DNA of 64,000 nucleotides, from NCBI GenBank assembly GCA_035294305.1, contig DATGLD010000012.1, forward strand, positions 1 to 64,000. The letters run 5' to 3'. Below, one piece after another: positions 7,386 through 15,588 of this stretch; the first letter of the stretch is position 1, and each line of letters begins with the position of its first letter. The notes below the pieces were generated by a model, which saw only the letters and a program-made list of their open reading frames with translations, had not been told where the DNA came from and searched no databases. The translations under genes and the position numbers were made by a program. The stretch is from DASRBN01 sp035294305. Its GTDB lineage: Bacteria; Chloroflexota; Ktedonobacteria; Ktedonobacterales; Ktedonobacteraceae.

Positions 7386-8243
7386 ATGTATCCAGGTGTT
7401 GTGTTTCCGCAGAATGAGATCGGCGCGGACCCGGCAGCTATTCGCGAGTATGCGCAGACTGTCGAGGAGTTGGGTTACGACCACCTCATGGCTTATGATC
7501 ATGTGCTGGGAGCCGATCCCACACATCGACCAGGCTGGCGGGGATATACCGCCAAAGATTTATTTCACGAGCCGTTTGTGCTTTTTGGATACCTGGCTGC
7601 GCTGACACATCTGGAACTGGTTACCGGCGTGATTATCCTGCCCCAGCGGCAAACGGCGCTTGTTGCCAAGCAGGCGGCAGAGGTGGATGTGTTGAGTGGC
7701 GGGAAGATGAGACTCGGTATCGGCGTTGGCTGGAACCCGGTGGAGTATGAAGCGCTGGGCATGGATTTCCACAAACGCGGGCGCGTGATAGAGGAGCAAG
7801 TCGAGGCGCTGCGCCTGCTCTGGAGCCGGGAGATCGTGACCTACAAGGGCCGGTTCCATACGATCACCGAAGCAGGACTTAATCCGCTGCCTGTACGCCG
7901 TTCGATTCCAATCTGGATGGGTGGAACTGCGGATGTGCTGCTGCGGCGGAGCGCCCGGCTTGCCGACGGCTGGTTTCCACAGGGGCCGCCGGATGCGCAA
8001 ATGCAAGCGGCCATTGGACGCCTGCGTGGCTACCTGCGCGAGGCCGGACGCGATCCCGCCACATTTGGCATTGAGCCGCGAATAAATGCCGGGGATGGAG
8101 ATGTCCACCGCTGGCAGGACGAGACGAAGCGCTGGCAGGAACTGGGCGCAACGCATATTTGTATCAATACGATGGGCGCCGGCTACAACTCGCTCCGGCA
8201 GCATCTCGAGGCCATCCGCCGGTATAGAGAGATGCTACCATGA
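7386..8243 (+). CDS. LLM-class flavin/F420-dependent oxidoreductase
   Basis: This 285-residue protein has the bacterial luciferase-like TIM-barrel pattern: an N-terminal FPQNEIGADPAAIREYAQTVEELGYDHL, the YDHV active-site neighbourhood near residue 40, GVIILPQRQTALVAKQAAEVDVLSGGKMRLGIGVGWNPVEYEALG in the middle, and the PIWMGGTAD signature later. It resembles the F420-dependent TIGR03619 subgroup, so F420H2 rather than FMNH2 is likely but unproven. AAGGAGATT precedes the ATG. The stop overlaps the next gene's ATG by four bases (ATGA), so it is translationally coupled to an EamA transporter. Confidence 0.85.
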   Translation: MYPGVVFPQNEIGADPAAIREYAQTVEELGYDHLMAYDHVLGADPTHRPGWRGYTAKDLFHEPFVLFGYLAALTHLELVTGVIILPQRQTALVAKQAAEVDVLSGGKMRLGIGVGWNPVEYEALGMDFHKRGRVIEEQVEALRLLWSREIVTYKGRFHTITEAGLNPLPVRRSIPIWMGGTADVLLRRSARLADGWFPQGPPDAQMQAAIGRLRGYLREAGRDPATFGIEPRINAGDGDVHRWQDETKRWQELGATHICINTMGAGYNSLRQHLEAIRRYREMLP

Positions 8244-9079
8244 GCGGTGCATTCGCAACCATCGTTTTTGGTCTTGTCGCTTCCCTCTGCTGGGGAAGCG
8301 GCGATTTTAACGGTGGACTGGCCTCGCGACGTACCTCTGCCTCAAGTGTCGTCATCGCCGCTTACGCGGTTGGATTTGTCTTGCTGGCAGCGCTGGCGCT
8401 GCTATGGAGAGAACCGTTTCCCACGCCGCTCGATATTGCCTGGGGAGGGCTGGCCGGATTAGCAGGGGCTATCGGACTGATTTCTTTCTATTCAGCGCTC
8501 TCTATCGGACGCATGGGTATTGCCGCGCCCATTTCCGCCGTGCTGACCGCCGGTCTACCCGTTATCTTCAGCGCTTTCACGGAAGGGCTGCCCAATCTCC
8601 TCCAACTGGGTGGCTTCGTCGTGGCCCTGTTAGCAATAACCCTGATCTCGCGTCCGGAGCCTGCAAAAGGGCGACCGGAGGGTATCGGGCTGGCATTGCT
8701 GGCGGGAATAGGCTTTGGCTGCTTCTTTATCCTCATCAGCCGGGTCAGTCATGGAGAGACCTTCTGGCCGCTTGCCGTGGCGCGTTTCACATCCGTCCTC
8801 TTCTTGTTGATCGTGGCATCTATTCGCCGGCTGCCCATGTGGCCCCAGCGCGCGGTTGCTCCTCTCATCTTGCTGGCGGGGGTGCTGGATGCTTTCGGCA
8901 ATGTATTTTTCGTCCTTGCCTCCCATAGCGGCCGGCTCGATGTCGCAGCCGTTCTCTCTTCCCTCTATCCCGCGGCGACGGTTATCCTGGCGGCGCTCCT
9001 GCTGCGCGAGCGGGTGACGCGCATACAGGCAATGGGAATTGTATTGGCGTTGATAGCAGTACCCATGATCTCGGGGTAG
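8240..9079 (+). CDS. EamA/DMT-family membrane transporter
   Basis: The protein has 279 residues with about ten hydrophobic helices in two five-helix halves, the duplicated EamA architecture. The first half has the GSGDFNGGLASRRTSA entry segment and FYSALSIGRMGIAAPISAVL, the typical EamA helix 4-5 signature; it is repeated near the C-terminus as LDVAAVLSSLYPAATVILAALLLRERVT. Members are drug/metabolite exporters or importers of unknown specificity. Its ATG overlaps the stop of the LLM oxidoreductase, so it may move that enzyme's substrate or product. Confidence 0.85.
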   Translation: MSGAFATIVFGLVASLCWGSGDFNGGLASRRTSASSVVIAAYAVGFVLLAALALLWREPFPTPLDIAWGGLAGLAGAIGLISFYSALSIGRMGIAAPISAVLTAGLPVIFSAFTEGLPNLLQLGGFVVALLAITLISRPEPAKGRPEGIGLALLAGIGFGCFFILISRVSHGETFWPLAVARFTSVLFLLIVASIRRLPMWPQRAVAPLILLAGVLDAFGNVFFVLASHSGRLDVAAVLSSLYPAATVILAALLLRERVTRIQAMGIVLALIAVPMISG

Positions 9080-9089
9080 TTAATGGATT

Positions 9090-9875
9090 TTACCTGACTG
9101 CAATCGGTCGCACTGGCGAACCCGTCGCCCCGCGCAGCTTAAGGGGCAGGCAGATGAAAGTAAATGCGTAGCATCGCTCGCGCGCCAGTTCCTCCAGGAA
9201 GAGGTTTTCTAAAATGTAGATGCCATGGCGCACGAGCAGGATCAGGTGCCCCGGCAGCGTGACCTGAAGTTCAGGGTCGACAACACCAAGCTCATCCCAG
9301 GCAACATTGTCGGCTCCGACTGCCCGCACTCCGCGACCGGCAAGCCAGGATGACGCATCTGCGCTGACGCCTCCCGCCTGCAGGTAGGTGGTCGGGTCCT
9401 GCCAGGTTGCTCCATTGCCGGTTCGCACCAGCACCACATCTCCCTCGCCTATAGCGGTTCCCTGGTTGTTGGCGATTGCTTCCAATTCTTGCTGGCGAAT
9501 CTGGTCACCGCCTCCGATACGATCTACACCCCGGTGACGCGCGACATCCAGCAAGACCCCGCGCGCAATGATGGGAGCGATGGTTTCCGCGCCCAGTTCT
9601 GTGAAACCTTGAGAGGTTTGCATACTGGGATTGATCGCGCGCCCGCCGTACAGGTGTGCGTCCTCGGCCTGGTGACACAACGCATCGATGTGCGTGCCCG
9701 AATGCTCTGTGGTGTACATAAAGCCGGAGGCGCTCGTGCGCCTCTCTGCGGCGCCCGGCTCGTGGTGGCGGTGAAGCGTGTAGACGTAGCCGGGCGCGTG
9801 GCTCGCCAGAACGGGAGCGCCAAAGTAGCGCGGCTGCTCAAGATCATACACACGTGCATTGGACGGTATATTCAT
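9090..9875 (-). CDS. Cyclase family protein (kynurenine formamidase-like metal hydrolase)
   Basis: This protein of about 261 residues belongs to the cyclase/KynB family. The metal-binding signature HSGTHIDALCH is present at about residues 58-68, with upstream YTLHRHHEPG and a C-terminal GHLILLVRHGIYILENL. Family members are Zn- or Mn-dependent hydrolases of arylformamides, isatin and similar rings; tryptophan catabolism genes are absent here, so the substrate is open. I chose the ATG at 9875 because GGAGGA lies nine bases upstream; a longer frame starts at 9908. It converges with the EamA gene. Confidence 0.8.
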   Translation of the reverse strand: MNIPSNARVYDLEQPRYFGAPVLASHAPGYVYTLHRHHEPGAAERRTSASGFMYTTEHSGTHIDALCHQAEDAHLYGGRAINPSMQTSQGFTELGAETIAPIIARGVLLDVARHRGVDRIGGGDQIRQQELEAIANNQGTAIGEGDVVLVRTGNGATWQDPTTYLQAGGVSADASSWLAGRGVRAVGADNVAWDELGVVDPELQVTLPGHLILLVRHGIYILENLFLEELARERCYAFTFICLPLKLRGATGSPVRPIAVR

Positions 9876-9918
9876 GTTTATACGTCCTCCGAAAGTTTTG
9901 GCAGGCAAGGCAGAGCGG

Positions 9919-10353
9919 TCATGGAGCCAGGCCCAGGCTCAATTTCAATGCCGTATCAACGCGCGTCATATCTTCACTTGTAACCGAACCACGGCGGCGC
10001 ATGAGGCGCGATTTTTCGATGGTCATGAGCTGCTCGCACTTCACGTCAGTATAGTCGGTAAGCCCGTTTTCTGAAGTGGGCGCAATACGTACATGCAGTG
10101 GCAGCTCCCGTTCGGTGCGGCTCATTGAGGCGACAATCGTCAGTGGATAGGTAAGGGATGTATTACCGCGGTCATTCTGGATGATAAGGGCGGGACGTGT
10201 GCCCTGTTGTTCGGCACCACGTCCTGGGGACCAGTTGACATCCCAAATCTCACCACGCCTCGGGCTGGGAGGCGTATGTGGTGGAGGTGAAGATTGACTT
10301 ATTTCTTGTTGTGGAAGGCCGGGCGGTGTCGATGCCCTTGCCTCACTACTCAT
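9919..10353 (-). CDS. PemK/MazF-type mRNA interferase toxin
   Basis: The protein has 144 residues. After a Ser/Pro-rich N-terminal extension of about 30 residues it carries the MazF core: RRGEIWDVNW, then RPALIIQNDRGNTS, PLTIVASMS and KCEQLMTIEKSRL, ending in helical LGLAP. These match the strands and the conserved Arg and Thr/Ser catalytic region of the endoribonuclease. The long low-complexity N-terminus is unusual. The ATG at 10353 follows GGAGAAGG; the upstream ATG at 10374 overlaps that site. The partner gene is 97 bp upstream on the same strand, the usual antitoxin-first order. Confidence 0.82.
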   Translation of the reverse strand: MSSEARASTPPGLPQQEISQSSPPPHTPPSPRRGEIWDVNWSPGRGAEQQGTRPALIIQNDRGNTSLTYPLTIVASMSRTERELPLHVRIAPTSENGLTDYTDVKCEQLMTIEKSRLMRRRGSVTSEDMTRVDTALKLSLGLAP

Positions 10354-10450
10354 GCAACTACCTTCTCCTATCATCTTGCCTGAGTGCGCAGCACTAGCCG
10401 CGAACGAGCGGCGTTGGCAAGATGGATAGGGACCTATACTTTACATAACA

Positions 10451-10783
10451 CTACGCAACGGTGAAGATACCTTCCTGACTGGCATGAAAAAAGAACTGGG
10501 CATCTTTGAGAGTTTCTGGGAGGGAACCGAGGTAGGCGTAGGCTTCATCGAGTAAGTGACTGGAGGAGGAAAGGTGCTGTTCGCGTTTCGAGATGATTGC
10601 TGCTTTCAACTGTTCGTAATTATCCTGGCGCATTAACTCCATAATGGTCTCCACTACATCTCCGAGAGAGGCTTCAAGCTCAACAGCGAGAGCCTTTAGC
10701 TCCTTGTGTTGCGTTGAGGGGATCTGTATCGATTTGCGGACGAGGTTCTCATGACGATAATAGTCGGGTTGAACAACAGCCAT
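10451..10783 (-). CDS. Probable ribbon-helix-helix-type antitoxin partner of the MazF-like toxin
   Basis: The protein has 110 residues. The N-terminal stretch RHENLVRKSIQIPSTQHKELKALAVELEASLGDVVETIMELM looks like a ribbon-helix-helix DNA-binding domain (strand RKSIQIP, then two helices). A hydrophobic C-terminal part could be the toxin-binding arm. AGGAGG lies seven bases before the ATG. Position directly upstream of the toxin supports the antitoxin call, which is otherwise inference. The leader and the inter-gene gap share related CTATCC-ACTTGCCA-like sequences, and CATCTTGCC near 10430 is inverted relative to GGCAAGATG near 10370; these may be autoregulatory sites. Confidence 0.6.
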   Translation of the reverse strand: MAVVQPDYYRHENLVRKSIQIPSTQHKELKALAVELEASLGDVVETIMELMRQDNYEQLKAAIISKREQHLSSSSHLLDEAYAYLGSLPETLKDAQFFFHASQEGIFTVA

Positions 10784-10984
10784 GAAACTGCCTCCTGCTA
10801 GTGTAACTAACACACGGCACCTATCCGACTTGCCAGGGCTTGCTAGCGCAGCCGTTGTTTTGTGCAAGACGGTAGGAGAAACAAGCCTTTCACACTGTTC
10901 TAATTGTAAACGGAGACTTCCGAAAAGTCAATAATTGGATTTTTCCAAAAAGCTAAAAGTGCAAAGCGCTTGTTTTGAAATGCT

Positions 10985-11145
10985 ATGTCACCTGCCATAC
11001 CTGTACCGTCTGATCGTCGCTGGTGGAGTGTCCCGTTGGGCGCATACTCCATCACGAGAAAGGGTGTGCTGCTATCTACGCCAAAGTCCAATACGCGCAC
11101 GATATGTGGGTGCATCAGGCGAGCAATGGTGCGGGTATTCCCAAA
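10985..11145 (-). pseudogene. Fragment of a Ser/Thr protein kinase N-lobe
   Basis: The minus-strand frame reads IARLMHPHIVRVLDFG, then PFLVMEYAPNGTL. This is the alphaC-beta4 to hinge segment of a Hanks-type kinase (HPHIV, VMEY). There is no glycine loop, catalytic loop or DFG. It abuts the Uma2 fragment at about 11140 in another frame, so it looks like the product of a deletion or recombination joining two genes. Confidence 0.7.
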
Positions 11146-11422
11146 CAGAAGCAAAAAACTGTTCGACCGGCACTGCTAATCCTGGCACAATTTGCGAGGG
11201 AAGTAGCGCTTTCCCGCGATAAACGCCTTGTGAAGTGTACTCTCCACCCTCACACATTAAAACTTCGACCGTGCGTGAATCAGGATCAACAATCCAGTAT
11301 TCGGGTATTCTGGCACGTGCATAAGCAGTTAACTTCCTATATCGATCATGAGTTTCGCTGCCAGGTGAAACGACCTCAACTACCAGATCCGGTGCGCCCA
11401 CTATATGACCATTGCGGAGCAT
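11140..11422 (-). pseudogene. N-terminally truncated Uma2-family (DUF820) nuclease fragment
   Basis: About 94 residues match the C-terminal half of Uma2 proteins: GHIVGAPDLVVEVVSPGS, then KLTAYARARIPEYWIVDPDSRTVEVL, then a YRG..LLPSQIVPGL ending. The PD-(D/E)xK core residues Asp and Glu (PDLVVEV) and the Tyr/Trp motif are present, but the N-terminal half is missing and a stop lies just upstream. At its end the frame runs into kinase sequence. Uma2 genes are very numerous in cyanobacteria and Chloroflexota. Confidence 0.75.
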
Positions 11423-11498
11423 GCATAAAGTAGACTATCCCAGGGAGTGAGACTCTTATGGCGAAAGGGGAGCGGCCTGCCCCGGTGATGGCCTATGA

Positions 11499-12668
11499 TC
11501 AGGCGTTCAAAACGACCTCGGCCCCCGCGGCAGGCGAAAACACGTAGAACAGCGGCAATGTAAACCCTCGCTGCTCGAAATGGCGCAGCGTCGTTGATTT
11601 CAGCCTCTCCACGCCAGTCTGCTTCATCAAGGCAATTGCGCAGCCGCCGAAGCCCGCACCAGTTAGTCTCGCTCCCAGCGCGCCGGCCCGCGCTGCCAGT
11701 TCCACGAACGTATCCAGTTCCGGCGTCGAAATTTCATAATCATCGCGCATAGAACGATGTGATTCGTACATCAATTCACCGAAGCGCGTAAAATCTTGTC
11801 GCCACAAAGCCTCAACAGCCTGCAACACGCGCTCGTTTTCGGTAACCACGTGCCGCGCGCGCCGCAACTCCTCGCCCGCGATCCTATCCAGGTCTGATAT
11901 CTTCGCGTCTCGCAACGATTTCACCTTTAGTGCTGAGGCCGCCTGTTCAGCTACCTTGCGCCTGGCATTATATCCTGTGTCGCCCAGCTTGCGTGAAACT
12001 TGCGTATCACAGACGAGGAGCGTCAAACCGGCGCTCGCCAGGTCCAGAGGAATCTGCTGCGCCTCGAGCGAGCGGCAATCTATCAGCAGCGCCATCCTCT
12101 CCTTACACAGCAGCGAGGCATATTGATCCATGATGCCACTATTGACACCCACAAAAGCATTTTCGGCTCGCTGGCACAGTAGCGCCAGGTCTTTTCTTGA
12201 AATATCGAGATGGAAGTACGCGGCGAGCGCCAGCGCGGTTGCGGCCTCTATCGCGGCAGAGGAAGAAAGCCCACTTCCCAGTGGCACATCGCCGGCGAAT
12301 GCGCCCTGAAATGCCGGGATAGCATGGCCTTGCTCCTTCAATGCCCACACCACGCCACCCGGGTAGTCGGCCCAGGTTCCGACCTTTTGTTCCGTAAGCA
12401 GGCGCCGCTCCTCGAAATCCGCCGAATAGAGGCATGTCTCACCGGGCCGATGAAGCGGCGCTGGGCGCGATAAATCAGTCTCTACCCGTAGGGGTCCAAT
12501 GGCCATGGCCACGCGCCGGCTCACCGCGCAGGGCAGCACAAACCCTTCATTATAATCGGTATGCTCTCCGATCAGGTTGATCCGCCCCGGCGCGCTCGCA
12601 ATCAACGCCGGCCCTTCGCCAAACTGCTCGCGATATGCCTCTGTCGCTCGCTGCTCAACCTGGCGCAC
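11499..12668 (-). CDS. galK: Galactokinase
   Basis: The 389-residue GHMP kinase phosphorylates alpha-D-galactose at C1 in the Leloir pathway. Signatures in order: GRINLIGEHTDYNEGFVLP at about 28-46 (galactokinase signature), the ATP-binding PLGSGLSSSAA at about 129-139, the catalytic Asp region GIMDQYAS near 177, and LTGAGFGGCAIAL near 340. Length is normal. No galT or galE lies nearby, so it may salvage galactose alone or work with unlinked partners. A methyltransferase gene is 33 bp upstream on the same strand. Confidence 0.95.
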   Translation of the reverse strand: MRQVEQRATEAYREQFGEGPALIASAPGRINLIGEHTDYNEGFVLPCAVSRRVAMAIGPLRVETDLSRPAPLHRPGETCLYSADFEERRLLTEQKVGTWADYPGGVVWALKEQGHAIPAFQGAFAGDVPLGSGLSSSAAIEAATALALAAYFHLDISRKDLALLCQRAENAFVGVNSGIMDQYASLLCKERMALLIDCRSLEAQQIPLDLASAGLTLLVCDTQVSRKLGDTGYNARRKVAEQAASALKVKSLRDAKISDLDRIAGEELRRARHVVTENERVLQAVEALWRQDFTRFGELMYESHRSMRDDYEISTPELDTFVELAARAGALGARLTGAGFGGCAIALMKQTGVERLKSTTLRHFEQRGFTLPLFYVFSPAAGAEVVLNA

Positions 12669-12701
12669 CGGTGTTCTCCTTAAAAGCTTGCTTCCTGCTT
12701 C

Positions 12702-13601
12702 TTAGCGCGGGAAATCGGGGGAAACCTCTGCATCGAACAAACTCTTCCCCCAGGCAGTCAGCAAACCCATCGTCGCCACAAAGTCCGGTTGCTGCATGTC
12801 GCTAAGCATCTGTTGATAGAGGTCCTCATAGTCATCCGGCACGCGCATCCACTTGCGCAAAAATGGCACAATCGTGCGGTACCCCAGTTTGAGATCCTCA
12901 GCAAAAGCCTGTCCTTCTGGCGTGGTGATAGGATAGTCCAGAGTGTAGCTCCTCGTCTGCACCTCGCGCAAACCGTACTTGTGCAATAGGGAGGCAAGTT
13001 GACTCATGAGGCCATCACTGGTTGGGGTAAAGATATGTCCGGCCTGGTAGAGGGCCTGAAGAACGAGTTCATTGATCCGCTGTACTGCTGAGCTACTGCA
13101 CCCCTGAAGCGATCCTTCCGTTACACGCACCACCCCCCAGGGTTTGGTGACGCGCTGGTACTCTTGAAGCAGCTTGGGCCAGTCCCAGGTGCGCAGCCAA
13201 CTGATACCCAGGCGGTGATTAACCAGATCAAAATAAGCGGTGGGAAATTCGAGCATGCGTAGGCCATCCATCGTGTGAAACTCCACGCGGTCGCTGACGT
13301 GCGCGGCAGCTGCCTGCTCTCGTGCATACAGCACAAATACGCGACTGACATCCACCCCAATCAATGTTTGTATGGTTGGAAAGCTTTTTGCCAGTTCGAT
13401 CAGCCAGTTGCCAGTTCCGCACCCCACATCCAACACGCGCTGAATGGCGGCCGGGTTTGATTGTTCCGGGAGAACGCCCCCCATGCTGCGCGTAAGCACT
13501 TGATCTTGAAGGTGAACTCGCTGCAGTTCTTCTCGATTCGAACGATCCTGAACAAAGTAGGTGCTGGAGCGCTCTGGCTTCTGGTTTGAGGGGGTTGACA
13601 T
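12702..13601 (-). CDS. Class I SAM-dependent methyltransferase
   Basis: The 299-residue protein has motif I VLDVGCGTGNWLIELAKSFP at about residues 58-77, a following acidic strand (LIGVDVS), motif II-like FHTMDG and the post-motif FDLVNHRLGISWL. This is a methyltransferase type 11/25 core, and the C-terminal part is helical. The substrate is unknown; such stand-alone enzymes methylate small molecules or lipids. The ATG at 13601 has GGAAGG seven bases upstream, a better fit than the longer frame to 13670. It lies directly upstream of galK but shows no metabolic link to it. Confidence 0.85.
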   Translation of the reverse strand: MSTPSNQKPERSSTYFVQDRSNREELQRVHLQDQVLTRSMGGVLPEQSNPAAIQRVLDVGCGTGNWLIELAKSFPTIQTLIGVDVSRVFVLYAREQAAAAHVSDRVEFHTMDGLRMLEFPTAYFDLVNHRLGISWLRTWDWPKLLQEYQRVTKPWGVVRVTEGSLQGCSSSAVQRINELVLQALYQAGHIFTPTSDGLMSQLASLLHKYGLREVQTRSYTLDYPITTPEGQAFAEDLKLGYRTIVPFLRKWMRVPDDYEDLYQQMLSDMQQPDFVATMGLLTAWGKSLFDAEVSPDFPR

Positions 13602-13822
13602 AACCATACCTTCCCTTTCTTGGCGGGAAAAGAAAATGCTTTTTGCCTTTTTCGCTTTCCTGGCTTCCACGCATGAGAAAATAAATAAGATGGCTATAGT
13701 ATACTCCAGCTCTATCAGTTTGGCAACTGGCCCGGGCAGGGAGACGGGGAGGACGGCCTGGCTGCTAAACTGGTAAATCCCTCTGAACTCCAGAAGCCGC
13801 CTCCGCGAGAGAAATCAAAAAA

Positions 13823-13864
13823 GGGCGACCCGTGTCGAATCAATCCGCACTTTACCGGTCGCCC
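13823..13864 (-). terminator. Rho-gene terminator formed from a palindromic repeat copy
   Basis: Read on the minus strand, GGGCGACC (13864-13857) pairs with GGTCGCCC (13830-13823) and is followed by six T residues (13822-13817). The loop has an AGTGCGGATT-GATTCGACAC sequence that also occurs, with changes, in the repeat copies at 15137-15184 and 15231-15279. It thus looks like a dispersed repeat serving as an intrinsic terminator for rho. Confidence 0.75.
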
Positions 13865-13886
13865 TGATTGTTTTACGCTATGCCTG

Positions 13887-15209
13887 TCACGCCATGCGTT
13901 TCGTCAGCGTTGAGAGGAACTCGGCATTGTTCCTGGTTTTGGACATCTGTTGCAGGAAAGCCTCCATCGCCTCCAGCCCGCGTTGCTCGCTGAGCGTCGA
14001 GAACATCCGGCGCATGGTAATGACGGCCCGGTATGTCTGCTCGTCGTAGAGTAACTCCTCGCGCCGCGTTCCGGAAAGGGCGATGTCGATAGCGGGGAAG
14101 ATGCGGCGCTCGGCCAGTTTGCGGTTAAGCACCAGTTCCATGTTGCCGGTGCCCTTAAACTCCTCGTAGATCACATCGTCCATGCGGCTGCCCGTATCGA
14201 CCAGTGCGGTCGCGATAATCGTCAGGCTGCCGCCTTCCTCGATCTTGCGCGCAGCGCCGAAGAAGTGTTTGGGCAAAACCAGCGCGGCCGGATCAAGTCC
14301 GCCTGACAAACTGCGCCCGCTCGGTTCCACCGCCAGGTTATAGGCACGGCTCAGGCGCGTCAGGCTATCCAGCAGCACTACTACATCCAGCCCTGATTCC
14401 ACCAGGCGTTTGGCATGCTCCAGTACCATCTCGGCCAGGCGCGTGTGGGCCTCGGTCGGCTCATCAAAAGTGGAACTTACCACCTCTCCCTGTACGGAGC
14501 GCTTCAGGTCGGTGACCTCCTCTGGACGTTCACCGATCAGTGCCACCAGCAGGTAGACATCGGGATGATTCTGGGTGATAGAATTGGCGATAGATTTGAG
14601 CAGCATCGTTTTGCCGGCCTTGGGAGGAGAAACGATCAATCCACGCTGCCCACGACCGATCGGGGCAACCAGGTTGATCAAGCGGCCAGAGAGGTTGCCC
14701 GGGGTTGTCTCCAGATCAAACTGCTCGCGCGGGAAAATGGGCGTCAAGCTATCAAAATGCGGGCGATGCCGTGCCGCTTCAGGATCAATGCCGTTAATCG
14801 CTTCCACGCGTAGCAAGCCCGCGAATTGTTCGTGATCCTTGGGAGGTCGAATCTGACCCGCGACCATGTCGCCCTGGCGCAAATTGAAGCGCCGGATTTG
14901 CGACGCGGAGACGTAAACATCCATTGGCCCCGGCAGGAACCGTTCCGCGCGCAGGAAACCAAACCCATCGGATACGATATCCAGCACGCCAGACCCAAAG
15001 AATGCATTCTGTGAATCGGGAATTGCCTGCTGTTGGCCAGAGGCAGCGTTCTGGCTTTCAATCATTTCAGGATCGCCCTGCTCAACGGGTTGAGCACCAC
15101 TGTAGGGTTCTGTAGGGGCATACCCTTGTGATCGCTCGCCGGCGTGCTCCGCGCTGGATAAATCCGCACTCTGCGCCGGTCGCCGGTTTCTTACATCTGT
15201 GTTTGTCAT
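13887..15209 (-). CDS. rho: Transcription termination factor Rho
   Basis: This hexameric RNA-dependent ATPase ends transcription. The 440-residue protein has the RNA-binding cold-shock-like domain (GVLDIVSDGFGFLR, then DVYVSASQIRRFNLRQGD), Walker A PPKAGKTMLLKSIA, Walker B VVVLLDSLTRLSRA, the Q-loop-like SGGLDPAALVLPKHFFGAARKIEEGGSLT and the C-terminal GTGNMELVLNRKLAERRIFPAID. The N-terminal residues of about 9-33 are encoded by two repeat copies (15112-15184), a low-complexity extension specific to this gene. The start is uncertain: ATG 15209 is preferred to GTG 15242, but neither has a clear ribosome site, because another repeat copy occupies the leader. Confidence 0.95.
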   Translation of the reverse strand: MTNTDVRNRRPAQSADLSSAEHAGERSQGYAPTEPYSGAQPVEQGDPEMIESQNAASGQQQAIPDSQNAFFGSGVLDIVSDGFGFLRAERFLPGPMDVYVSASQIRRFNLRQGDMVAGQIRPPKDHEQFAGLLRVEAINGIDPEAARHRPHFDSLTPIFPREQFDLETTPGNLSGRLINLVAPIGRGQRGLIVSPPKAGKTMLLKSIANSITQNHPDVYLLVALIGERPEEVTDLKRSVQGEVVSSTFDEPTEAHTRLAEMVLEHAKRLVESGLDVVVLLDSLTRLSRAYNLAVEPSGRSLSGGLDPAALVLPKHFFGAARKIEEGGSLTIIATALVDTGSRMDDVIYEEFKGTGNMELVLNRKLAERRIFPAIDIALSGTRREELLYDEQTYRAVITMRRMFSTLSEQRGLEAMEAFLQQMSKTRNNAEFLSTLTKRMA

Positions 15210-15279
15210 AAGGTATGTATCGAGGGCACAGTAGGGGCGCACGCCGTGCTCGATAAATCTGCACTCGATGGTGTCGCCC
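15112..15279. repeat. Three palindromic repeat copies inside and just upstream of rho
   Basis: A GTAGGGGCATACCCTTGTG block starts at 15112. A second copy spans 15137-15184 (ends CGCCGGCG and CGCCGGTCGCC around GGATAAATCCGCACTC), and a third spans 15231-15279 (GTAGGGGCG to GTGTCGCCC around GATAAATCTGCACTC). The first two are inside the rho reading frame and keep it open. The third overlaps the probable leader. All share the GCACTC/GATAAATC core with the terminator copy at 13823. Confidence 0.65.
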
Positions 15280-15386
15280 GTTCGCCCTGCTCCTTTCTGT
15301 AATCGGTATTCCTCTTTTGGAAAAGGAGTGCCATGAACCAGGGATTACAAGGTCAGGTTTCATGGGGATGAGAAGATGATTGGAAT

Positions 15387-15413
15387 GTAGGGGCGCATCC
15401 TTATGGTCGCCCT
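15387..15413. repeat. GTAGGGGCG...GTCGCCC repeat copy in the 15.2-15.6 kb spacer
   Basis: GTAGGGGCG at 15387 and GTCGCCCTG ending at 15413 flank CATCCTTATG. The rest of the 346-bp spacer between rho and the zinc-ribbon gene holds a small hairpin (AAGAGC/GCTCTT, about 15428-15444) and no recognisable gene. Confidence 0.55.
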
Positions 15414-15588
15414 GTCACCTTGTGGTCAAAGAGCTCATCGCTCTTCACTTATGTAAACAAAGGAATTACCAATCGTATTCCCAGGCAAATTCGGAGCGTG
15501 ACGGGCGAGTAATCCAGGTCAGCGGGGCGGTACAAACTCCTCTACCCCGCCACATCCCTACTCCTGCCTCTACTGGTTACATGCTGCC

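Noticed and set aside
9489..9983. Plus-strand 164-residue frame opposite the cyclase gene
   Set aside because: The minus strand encodes the HSGTHIDALCH metal site. The plus frame has no recognisable content.
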